The translations under genes and the position numbers were made by a program. The notes beneath the pieces were generated by a model. It was not told the DNA's origin. It made no database searches and saw only the letters and a program-made list of their open reading frames with translations. From Bradyrhizobium sp. 164 (lineage in GTDB: Bacteria; Pseudomonadota; Alphaproteobacteria; Rhizobiales; Xanthobacteraceae), in assembly GCF_023073715.1 (NCBI RefSeq), contig NZ_JADPKA010000029.1:372001-436000 (forward strand): a DNA stretch of 64,000 nucleotides. Direction: 5' to 3'. Positions 1 to 6,748 of the stretch are shown here, piece after piece; the stretch's first letter is position 1; the number at the start of each line of letters is the position of its first letter.

Positions 1-60
1 ATGCCGGGCGGCGGCTTCGAATGCGCGGAGCGCGTTGAGCGGTGGAAGGATGTAAGTCAT
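1..60 (-). CDS. LysR-family regulator, N-terminal fragment at window edge
   Basis: Reading leftward from an ATG at 60-58, the 20 visible codons give MTYILPPLNALRAFEAAARH, the classic start of GcvA-type LysR regulators (PPLNALRAFEAAAR is the first helix of the winged helix-turn-helix). The gene continues beyond the left edge, so the effector domain is unseen. It is divergent from the RidA-like gene at 188, an arrangement typical of LysR proteins that control the neighbouring gene and themselves. The family call rests on only 20 residues but these are highly characteristic; the regulated target is inference. Confidence 0.75.
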   Translation of the reverse strand, partial: MTYILPPLNALRAFEAAARH

Positions 61-108
61 TGCTGCCCAGTTTGTCACTGAATGGCTGCGTGCTTGCAAT
101 AGATTTTC

Positions 109-127
109 TTGCGCTGAACCGCAGCAA
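109..127. promoter_or_regulatory. Candidate LysR-type operator
   Basis: TTGC-N11-GCAA forms a dyad (TTGCGCTGAACCGCAGCAA) in the 127-base gap between the divergent LysR start and the RidA-like gene. LysR proteins usually bind T-N11-A dyads in such shared promoter regions. The spacing and position fit; there is no direct evidence of binding. Confidence 0.35.
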
Positions 128-187
128 TAGTGCTTTGCGCCCCGGCGATGCCGCCGGATAGGGTCGGCCGCAACACGGAGAGATCCC

Positions 188-580
188 ATGCCACCAGTTC
201 ACGTCGTCACCCACAATCCCGCAACGGTCCACGCTCCGGCCGGCGGCTACAGCATGGGACTTGAACTGAGGCTGCATCGCCGCCTCTTGTTCATCAGCGG
301 CCAGGTGCCGGAGAGATCGGACGGCACCGTGCCCGACGGTTTCGAGGCGCAATGCGAGCAGGCCTGGCGCAACGTCAGGGAAGTGCTCGCCGCTGCGGGT
401 CTGGGCGTCGAGCATCTGGTCAAGGTCACCACGTTCCTGACCGACCGCAACCAGGTCCTGCCCAACCGTATTATTCGCCGCGCGATTCTCGGGGATCACC
501 AGCCCGCGCTGACGGTCGTGATCGTCGAGACCGTTGACAGCAAATGGCTGCTGGAGATCGAGGCGATCGCCGCAGAATGA
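188..580 (+). CDS. RidA (YjgF/YER057c/UK114) family protein
   Basis: The 130-residue protein has the size and fold signature of Rid proteins: a SGQVP segment near residue 37, the helix EQAWRNVREVLAAAG, the VKVTTFLTD strand and the C-terminal LLEIEAIA motif. Classical RidA deaminates reactive enamines and imines using an arginine (Arg105 in E. coli) in the context P-A-R. Here the matching position is Leu108 (QPALTV), so this looks like a paralogue of the Rid4-7 kind rather than the housekeeping deaminase. GGAGA precedes the ATG at suitable spacing. It is followed 47 bases later by the thiazoline hydrolase homologue and is divergent from a LysR regulator, suggesting a small amine or sulfur catabolic unit. 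Confidence 0.85.
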   Translation: MPPVHVVTHNPATVHAPAGGYSMGLELRLHRRLLFISGQVPERSDGTVPDGFEAQCEQAWRNVREVLAAAGLGVEHLVKVTTFLTDRNQVLPNRIIRRAILGDHQPALTVVIVETVDSKWLLEIEAIAAE

Positions 581-627
581 AACCGGCGTCGCCCACATTG
601 CAATGAGCCAATCATATCGGGTGTCCA

Positions 628-1329
628 ATGGCTGAGATCCATCCTTTCTACGAGACGCATCGGGACGCAATGGAAGCCGCCATGCGGCACCGCCTCGGCC
701 TTGCCGATGCGATGTTGCGCGAGCGCGCGCGACTATCCGACATCGAGAAGATCAGGCAGGAAGTCATGCACGAATTCGAAATCGTGCTGACCCAAATGCC
801 CTATGTCGGCGGCGCGGCCAGCCGCATGAGTGATTTCTTCATGCGTCTCACGGGTTTTATGGCCATCAGTCGGGTGCTCCGGCGCCACGGTGTGCCGGTC
901 CCGGTGATCGGGGAGATCGAACGGGAAACCTACAAAGCGCAATTGCTCACCGTGTCAGAGGCGGAACGCCTTGCCTCGGGACGCCAGTTCATGTCGTCCG
1001 CGAACCAAGCTCTGCTGCGCGAGCAGGCGGCAAGGAGCGTCACGGAAAGCCACCAGAGGGAGTTTCCGGAGGACTTCGTCTACGATTTCGTAGAGCCGGA
1101 TCCAGGAGACACCTTCGAATTCGGCATCAACTACAAGGCTTGTGGCTTCTGCAAGCTCGCAGCGCGCCACGGCGACAAGGACATCCTGCCGAACATTTGC
1201 GGGCTTGATTTCGACGCCTATGCCACGCGAGGCATTCGCCTCGAAAGGACGCAGACGCTGGCCGGCGGTGCGAGCCATTGCAATTTCCGCTTCTCGCGGC
1301 TGCCGTCGCATACGGAGGCCGAGAGTTAG
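628..1329 (+). CDS. L-2-amino-thiazoline-4-carboxylate hydrolase family protein
   Basis: The 233-residue soluble protein matches the family of L-2-amino-thiazoline-4-carboxylic acid (ATC) hydrolases. Its helical N-terminal half is followed by the family-type region DTFEFGINYKACGFCK (residues about 158-173) with a C-x-x-C pair, then a DFDAYA segment and the closing HCNFRF motif near residue 223. In Pseudomonas the characterised ATC hydrolase opens the thiazoline ring on a route from ATC to L-cysteine. Bradyrhizobia carry several members whose substrates are untested, so the family is secure but the reaction is not. It probably shares a transcript with the RidA-like gene upstream. Confidence 0.75.
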   Translation: MAEIHPFYETHRDAMEAAMRHRLGLADAMLRERARLSDIEKIRQEVMHEFEIVLTQMPYVGGAASRMSDFFMRLTGFMAISRVLRRHGVPVPVIGEIERETYKAQLLTVSEAERLASGRQFMSSANQALLREQAARSVTESHQREFPEDFVYDFVEPDPGDTFEFGINYKACGFCKLAARHGDKDILPNICGLDFDAYATRGIRLERTQTLAGGASHCNFRFSRLPSHTEAES

Positions 1330-1386
1330 GACGCGTTCCCTGGCTTCGCGATTGAGACGATCCAGGATTCCTCTGCTGCCTCCAGA

Positions 1387-1469
1387 CCGTCATTTTCGAG
1401 CGCAGCGACGCAATCCAGACTGCCACCGCGGAAAGATTCTGGATTGCTTCGCTGCGCTCGCAATGACGG
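1387..1469. repeat. Intergenic palindromic repeat
   Basis: The arm at 1387-1419 and the arm at 1438-1469 are near-perfect inverted copies (the right arm contains GATTGCTTCGCTGCGCTCGC), separated by an 18-base loop. This is the dispersed palindromic repeat type often seen between genes in Bradyrhizobium and Rhodopseudomonas genomes (recalled knowledge, not searched). It would fold into a long hairpin between the hydrolase gene and the convergent permease gene and could act as a bidirectional transcript end. The rest of the gene-free stretch 1330-1649 shows nothing else recognisable. Confidence 0.7.
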
Positions 1470-1649
1470 GAGTGGGCACCGCCTCTCGGAGCCGCCGGCC
1501 ATCGTGACATCATGCCCCTGTTTTGCCCGACGAGTCAAATCCACTTCGTAAAATCCGCAATGTCGCGACGCCACCGGCAAGCGATTGATTTCGCTAGCCC
1601 CGGCTACTGTGCACGAGGTTGTTTTCGCTGTTTTCGTTTTGGGGGCCGT

Positions 1650-2678
1650 CTACTCCGCCGCTTTTTCCCTCAGTCGCTGCGCATAGACGTTAATGACCAG
1701 CGCCGCCAGCAGGATCAGGCCGCGGATCAGGATCTTCAAAAAACTGTCGATGTTGACGTGGTCGAGCCCGTTATTGAGAACACCAAGAACGAAAAGCCCG
1801 ACGATGGTGTTGCCGATGCCGCCGCGGCCGCCGAACAGGCTGGTGCCGCCGACAACGACGGCGGCGATGGAGTCGAGCAGGTACGTGTCGAATTCGTTCT
1901 GCTGCGCGCTGCCGAAATGGGCAACGCCGAGCATGCCGCCAAGGCCGGAGCAGACCGCCGAGATCACCATGACCGCGCCGAGGATCAGCTTGACGTTGAG
2001 GCCGGAATATTCGGCCGCCTCGCGATTGCCTCCGACCATGTAGACGTAGCGGCCGAAGCGCGTGTAGGTCAGCACCAGATGCCCGCCGAGCAGCATGATG
2101 GCGGCGACGATGACGATCCAGGGGATGCCACCGATCGAGCCCGAGCCGAGCGTCGTGATCAGGCTCGGCACCTTGTAGGCGATCTGGCCGCGCACCAGGA
2201 GCGCCGAGATGCCGGCCGCGATCTGCATCATCGCCAGCGTCATGATGAAGGAGGGGATGCCGATCACGGTCAGCCCCAGCGCATTGACGAGGCCGAGCAG
2301 CGCGCAGAGCAGGATCGACAGGATGATGGCCACCGCGCCGGGCAGCGGCACATTCGCGATGTTGACGTAGGATTCCTGGAGCGTGAAATAGGCAACCGCG
2401 ATGCCGGTGACGTTGGCGATGCTGGCGATCGAGAGGTCGATCTCGGCGCAGAGGATCACGAAGGTGAGGCCGACCGCGATGATGCCTGTCACCGACACTT
2501 GCGTGAGGATGTTGCCGAGATTGTCGAGCGTCGCGAAGGAGGGGCTGGCGAAGGCGAAGAAGCCGGACAGGAAAATCAGCGTCAGGAATGGCGCAATGTT
2601 GCGCATCTGCGAGCGCAGGAAGGGCGCAAGTCCCCGCGCTCGAGCAGCCGCCGCCGGAACCGTGTCACTGCTCGCCAT
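1650..2678 (-). CDS. CUT2 sugar ABC transporter permease (RbsC-like)
   Basis: The 342-residue, very hydrophobic protein has about ten membrane segments and the RbsC/BPD_transp_2 signatures: VGLTFVILCAEIDLS near residue 68, and the GGTSLFGGRGG loop near residue 280 that contacts the ATPase. It forms the inner-membrane channel of a ribose-type importer. It is the last gene of a three-gene minus-strand operon (binding protein, ATPase, permease) with gaps of only 6 and 12 bases. The transported sugar cannot be told from sequence. Confidence 0.93.
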   Translation of the reverse strand: MASSDTVPAAAARARGLAPFLRSQMRNIAPFLTLIFLSGFFAFASPSFATLDNLGNILTQVSVTGIIAVGLTFVILCAEIDLSIASIANVTGIAVAYFTLQESYVNIANVPLPGAVAIILSILLCALLGLVNALGLTVIGIPSFIMTLAMMQIAAGISALLVRGQIAYKVPSLITTLGSGSIGGIPWIVIVAAIMLLGGHLVLTYTRFGRYVYMVGGNREAAEYSGLNVKLILGAVMVISAVCSGLGGMLGVAHFGSAQQNEFDTYLLDSIAAVVVGGTSLFGGRGGIGNTIVGLFVLGVLNNGLDHVNIDSFLKILIRGLILLAALVINVYAQRLREKAAE

Positions 2679-2690
2679 GGTGCTTCTCCG

Positions 2691-4193
2691 TCACGCCGCT
2701 TCCAGCAGGCGGTCCTTGCTGACCGGCTCGTTCCTGAATTCCCGCACCAATGCGCCGCGCTTGAGCACGAGGATGCGGTCGGCCAGCGACAGCACCGTTT
2801 CCGGCTCGGTCGACAGCACGATGACGGCAAGCCCCTTGGCGCGGAGGTCGCGGACGATGTTGATGACGTCGTTCTTGGCGCCGACATCCATGCCGCGGGT
2901 CGGCTCGCACAGCACCAGAAGCTTGGGTGGATAGGTCAGCCATTTCGCCAGCGCAACCTTCTGCTGGTTGCCGCCGGAGAGCATGCCGAGGTCGAGGCCG
3001 ACCACGGGCGGTCTGATCTGCAATTGCTCGACCTGGTGCCTTGCGATATCGCGCTCCTGCGCCGGCTTGAGCAGCAGCGCCGAGATGCGATCCAAAATGC
3101 TGATTGAGATGTTCTTGTAGACCGGCTCCTGGTGAAACAGCATGTCGCGCCGGCTCTCCGGCACCAGCGCCACGCCGGCGCGCCGCGCCGCCGCCGTGCT
3201 GGCGAAGGTCTTTGGTGCGCCCTCGACGGCGAGCGTGCCGCTGTCCGGCTTCAGCTTGCCGAACAGGATGCGCGACAGCTCCTGCTGGCCGCAGCCCATG
3301 AAGCCGTAGATGCCGAGCACCTCGCCGGCGCGGGCCTCGAACGAGACATCCTGAAGGCTGCGCGCGAGGGAGAGCTGGTCGACCTTCAGGACGACCGGAC
3401 TGTCGCTCGGCCGCGGCAGCATCAAATCGTCAGTGTAGCTATGCTCGAGCGTTTCGCCGCCGCGGCCGATCATGGCCTCGATCAGCGCGCCCTTGCTGGT
3501 CGCGGCGCTGGCGGTCTCCGCGACCTTCCGCCCGTTGCGGAAGACGGTCACCGTGTCGGACACGCGCAGAATGTCCTCGATGAAATGCGAGATGAAGACG
3601 ATTGCAGTGCCTTCCTCGCGCAGACGCCGGAGCGTTGTGAAGAGCCGCTCGACCTCGGGTGGGGAGAGGGCGGAGGTCGGCTCGTCCAGGATGACGATGC
3701 GAGCGCCCGAGAACAGCACGCGGGCGATCTCGATCAACTGCTGGAGCCCGATCGGGAGGTCCCCAAGCCGCGACATCGGGTCGACGTAGATACCGAAGCG
3801 GGCGAGCTGCTCGCCCGCCTCGCGCGCCATCCGCCGCCATTGCACCAGGCCGAAGCGGTTGACCGGCTGGTTGCCCAGAAAGACGTTCTCCGCAACCGTG
3901 AGGTCGGGCGCAACGCTGAGCTCCTGGTGCACCATGGCAATGCCGGCCGCATGGGCATCGCGCGCCGAGCGGAAATGCGTTTCCGCCCCGTCAACCAGGA
4001 AGCGGCCGGAGAATTCGGTGTGCACGCCGGCGATGATCTTCATCAGCGTGCTTTTGCCGGCGCCGTTCTCGCCGACGAGACCATGGATCTCGCCGGGAAG
4101 AAGCGCGAAGTCGACACCACGAAGCGCTTCGACGCCGCCGAAGCTCTTCGTGATGCCCTTCAGTTCCAGGATGGGCTGATGTCCCGCAGGCAT
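2691..4193 (-). CDS. CUT2 sugar ABC transporter ATP-binding protein (RbsA-like)
   Basis: At 500 residues this is the double-length ATPase typical of CUT2 importers. The first half has a canonical Walker A (GENGAGKS, near residue 41) and a Walker B ending in LDEPTSAL. The second half carries the degenerate Walker A region GFMGCGQQE and the good signature LSGGNQQK near residue 408. This asymmetry is normal for RbsA, MglA and XylG. It energises the permease encoded just downstream. The ATG at 4193 is 6 bases after the binding-protein stop. Confidence 0.94.
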   Translation of the reverse strand: MPAGHQPILELKGITKSFGGVEALRGVDFALLPGEIHGLVGENGAGKSTLMKIIAGVHTEFSGRFLVDGAETHFRSARDAHAAGIAMVHQELSVAPDLTVAENVFLGNQPVNRFGLVQWRRMAREAGEQLARFGIYVDPMSRLGDLPIGLQQLIEIARVLFSGARIVILDEPTSALSPPEVERLFTTLRRLREEGTAIVFISHFIEDILRVSDTVTVFRNGRKVAETASAATSKGALIEAMIGRGGETLEHSYTDDLMLPRPSDSPVVLKVDQLSLARSLQDVSFEARAGEVLGIYGFMGCGQQELSRILFGKLKPDSGTLAVEGAPKTFASTAAARRAGVALVPESRRDMLFHQEPVYKNISISILDRISALLLKPAQERDIARHQVEQLQIRPPVVGLDLGMLSGGNQQKVALAKWLTYPPKLLVLCEPTRGMDVGAKNDVINIVRDLRAKGLAVIVLSTEPETVLSLADRILVLKRGALVREFRNEPVSKDRLLEAA

Positions 4194-4199
4194 GGAGGC

Positions 4200-5222
4200 T
4201 CAGATCAGGAAGTGATCCTGCATCCATTGCATCCCGGCGGCATTGGCCTTGGTCACGACCGGGCCGTCGGTGACGACGTTCTTCGGGATTCCCTGTCCGC
4301 TCTTCTCGCCGCCGACCACGGCCGACACGCCTGCAACGATGGCGCCGCCATGGATGCGGCACGACGGATTGCGCACGGTCGCGAACATGCGACCCTCGCT
4401 CACCGCCTGGATCGCCGGCGGCATGGCATCGACGCCGCCAATCAGGATGTTGGTGCGGTTGCGGGCCTTCATGATGTTGTAGGCGGCGAGCGCCATGTCG
4501 TCATTGTGGAAGAACGCAGCGTCGATCTGCGGATATTTGGTGAGATAGGTCTCCCAGAGGCGGGCGGTCTTGGAGACGTCCCAGTCGGCCGGTTGGGTGT
4601 CGAGCACCTCGATGCCAGGGAATTGCTTGACCACCGAGTTAAAACCCTTGGCGCGTCCTTGCGCGCCGGTGTGGCCGAGCGCACCCTGCGTCATGATGAT
4701 CTTGCCCTTGCCGCCCATCGCGTTGCACAGCGCCTGGGTTACCGAGGCGCCCATGAACTCGTTGTCGGGGGCAAGGAAGGAGTGGACGTTGATCTGGTCG
4801 AGCGGCGCAATCAGCGTGTCCATGTCGATGACGGGCGTGCCGGCGTCGATCATCTTCTGCACGGGCTGGGTGAGAGTGCCGATGCCGAAGGCCTGGATCG
4901 CGACGAAATCCCATTTCTGCGAGGCCATGTTGTCGATCGCGGCGCGCTGCTTGACCGCGTCGAGCTGACCATCGAACCAGGTCACCTCGACATTGAACAG
5001 CTTGCCCCAGAATTCCGCGGCCTGCTTGCCCTGCGCGCACCAGGTGGCCTGGAGGCCCGCGTTGGAGAAGGCCGCTTTCAGCGGTTTCTCGCTTCGTCCG
5101 ACTTCGGCTGCAAGTGCTGGGTTTATGCCCATGCTGCCGAGGATGGCAGTCGCGGCGCCGGCGGTCGCTGCCGCCTGAAGAAGATCGCGCCTCGTCGTCG
5201 AGAAATCTTTCGTCCCGGACAT
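4200..5222 (-). CDS. Sugar ABC transporter substrate-binding protein, Tat-exported
   Basis: The 340-residue periplasmic binding protein of the Peripla_BP_4 class starts with a twin-arginine signal (TTRRDLLQAA, residues 9-18) and a cleavage region near PALAAE. The mature part has two alternating lobes, with IDAGTPVIDMDT and HNDDMALAAYN as recognisable binding-cleft strands. It captures the substrate for the downstream ATPase and permease. Tat export implies folding before secretion. The first gene of its operon, it has no dedicated regulator beside it. Substrate unknown. Confidence 0.92.
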   Translation of the reverse strand: MSGTKDFSTTRRDLLQAAATAGAATAILGSMGINPALAAEVGRSEKPLKAAFSNAGLQATWCAQGKQAAEFWGKLFNVEVTWFDGQLDAVKQRAAIDNMASQKWDFVAIQAFGIGTLTQPVQKMIDAGTPVIDMDTLIAPLDQINVHSFLAPDNEFMGASVTQALCNAMGGKGKIIMTQGALGHTGAQGRAKGFNSVVKQFPGIEVLDTQPADWDVSKTARLWETYLTKYPQIDAAFFHNDDMALAAYNIMKARNRTNILIGGVDAMPPAIQAVSEGRMFATVRNPSCRIHGGAIVAGVSAVVGGEKSGQGIPKNVVTDGPVVTKANAAGMQWMQDHFLI

Positions 5223-5318
5223 CGCTCGCTCCCGTAAAATTTTATCGTCGGCGCGTCATTGAATGCGCGACCGATGTCCGAAAGTGTCTCACAAGAGCTG
5301 ATGCCACTCAATCTGCAA

Positions 5319-5768
5319 TCAATCGCTTGATCGCAGCAAGCCACCCTTGGTGCAGCGCAAAGCGTCAGGCCCGCGCCTTGGTGAATGCGTCGACTCGACG
5401 AGCAATGTATCCCATGCCCGCGCAATGTCGGCCGACCATCGAGCGCCGAGCAGATCGCGGCTCGTATCCCTGATGATCGCGAAGAAGGCGATGAAGAGCT
5501 CGCGCGACGTGCCGTAAGCCTCGTGCGAGGCTGCCTCGCAGGCGATCAGCCGGAAGTGCCCACGACGTTCATTGGCGAAGTCGAGGACCGCCTCGATGGC
5601 CAGCGCGAGCATCGATCCCATCACGAGCTCGCTGCCTTGCGAGCGGAACATCGCCCGCGTTTCCAGATGCTGTTCGAACAGGCGTTGATAGACCAGCGGC
5701 GTGAGGTCCGCGCAGCGCGATGCCGCAAGTTCGAAGCTATTTTCGATCGGATTAGAGGGACCACTCAT
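5319..5768 (-). CDS. Single-domain globin, C-terminus probably frameshifted
   Basis: The 149-residue frame matches short bacterial globins: LVYQRLFEQHLETRAMF as helices A-C, and IACEAASHEAYGTSRELF, where His83 is the likely proximal heme ligand. Homology ends at AWDTLLVE near residue 125. The last ~24 residues (Ser-Thr-His-Ser-Pro...) look unrelated. Shifting one frame at about 5392 gives DAFTKARA and a stop at 5365-5367, which reads like the natural end of the family, so a one-base loss is likely. Heme binding should survive. Its role (oxygen or nitric oxide chemistry) cannot be fixed from sequence. Confidence 0.7.
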   Translation of the reverse strand: MSGPSNPIENSFELAASRCADLTPLVYQRLFEQHLETRAMFRSQGSELVMGSMLALAIEAVLDFANERRGHFRLIACEAASHEAYGTSRELFIAFFAIIRDTSRDLLGARWSADIARAWDTLLVESTHSPRRGPDALRCTKGGLLRSSD

Positions 5769-5789
5769 CGGCGTCGAAGCCCCGCAGAC

Positions 5790-5859
5790 AAAAAAAGAGC
5801 GGGGCCCTGGCCCCGCTCAAAAACAAAAAAAGAGCGGGGCCCTGGCCCCGCTCAAAAAT
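5790..5859 (-). terminator. Tandemly duplicated hairpin terminator
   Basis: Two consecutive 35-base units each contain the perfect 10-bp stem GAGCGGGGCC / GGCCCCGCTC with a two-base loop (5797-5818 and 5832-5853). On the minus strand each stem is followed by seven T residues, the form of an intrinsic terminator. They sit just upstream of the globin ATG, so they would block minus-strand read-through into that gene. No minus-strand gene ends here, so they may be a remnant or a barrier. Confidence 0.7.
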
Positions 5860-6283
5860 TGTGTCGACCCTATTATCCCCGATTCTAAGATTTGCTCTTG
5901 ATTAACGGGGCGACGCTGCGTTTTGCGCGCCAGGGGCTCCTCCCGAGACTTGGACCACCAGACTTCGACCTCACGGCCAGCCTGAGCAAGAGGGATGCTA
6001 GATCAACTTTTCTCACTTGTCATCATTTTCGGCAACGAATGTTCAAAATTCGAGCATTTGACGAAATGATCGGGCTCATATCCCTGTAAACGTATGGGAA
6101 ACAAAAGGAATTTTTGGACGAGGGAGGTGGTTTGACTTGCCTCAATGCCGGACCCCTGGCGTCGCGGGTAGGGTGCTCCCGACCACTTCGAGATGTTTTC
6201 GCTGGCCAACAAGGCGGCGGAACTGACCTCGACTCGGGGCTTGGGGCGGTGTTTAGTTAGTGGAGGAACGAACGGTTCGGCGG
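5860..6283 (+). promoter_or_regulatory. Upstream region of the copper operon
   Basis: This gene-free stretch precedes pcuA and should hold its promoter. An imperfect dyad lies at 6033-6063 (CAACGAATGTTC / GAGCATTTGACG, 7-base spacer). A strong Shine-Dalgarno-like GGGAGGTGG at 6122-6130 has no recognisable gene behind it; it is followed by an open frame from TTG 6132 that stops at 6260, immediately before GGAGGA at 6262. No known copper-regulator box was recognised. Role as promoter is inferred from position. Confidence 0.4.
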
Positions 6284-6658
6284 ATGCGCGCGCGCTTGCA
6301 AAAATTCCTACCCGTTGTCCTGCTCGCCCTGGTGATGCAGGTGCTGGCGCCGATTGCCGCCTGCTTGGCGGCCGGCCAGGCCGTTGCCGATCGGCTGTCC
6401 GCCGGCGTCATCTGCCACAGCGGGGGTGAGCAGCGCGGCCTGGGCGATCAGACCGACAGCCCCACCGCGCACGGCGGCGCGTGCGCGCTGTGTTGCCTGG
6501 CACAGGCCAACGCCTCGCTCGATTCTCCGCCCCACGTTGGGCTCTCCATCCCCTTCCGCCACGCCAAGCGCGTGGCATGGCACGCTTTGGAGATATCCGT
6601 CGTCGCTGCCGATAGGGGCTCTGGCGCCCAGGCACGCGCGCCCCCTCAATTTTCCTGA
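6284..6658 (+). CDS. pcuA: DUF2946 periplasmic protein of the copper operon (PcuA-like)
   Basis: The 124-residue protein starts MRARLQKFLPVVLLALV with a clear signal sequence ending near CLAAGQA, followed by an ACALCCLA cysteine motif and CHSGG that could bind metal. DUF2946 proteins commonly sit beside copper TonB receptors. Its place, first before a TonB receptor, PCuAC, YcnI-like and YcnJ-like genes, matches pcuABCDE of Bradyrhizobium, an operon induced by copper starvation. ATG 6284 was chosen because an in-frame GTG at 6260 would overlap the GGAGGA ribosome site at 6262-6267; spacing to 6284 is rather long, so the start is uncertain. Confidence 0.75.
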   Translation: MRARLQKFLPVVLLALVMQVLAPIAACLAAGQAVADRLSAGVICHSGGEQRGLGDQTDSPTAHGGACALCCLAQANASLDSPPHVGLSIPFRHAKRVAWHALEISVVAADRGSGAQARAPPQFS

Positions 6659-6748
6659 CCCGCGACGAACTTGTGCTCGGTGCGGCTCGCTGGTGCCGCA
6701 TCTCGCTTTGCAACGGACTGGCTGCGTGCCGGTGTCAGGAAATGTCCC

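Noticed and set aside
1512..5237. Two plus-strand frames of 531 and 701 codons opposite the CUT2 importer
   Set aside because: They are complements of three well-supported minus-strand genes and have biased, low-complexity Asp/Arg/His composition.
6003..6212. 69-codon minus-strand frame upstream of the copper operon
   Set aside because: No ribosome site, signal or family; composition does not resemble the neighbours. It was considered as a source for the duplicated terminator but has no support.
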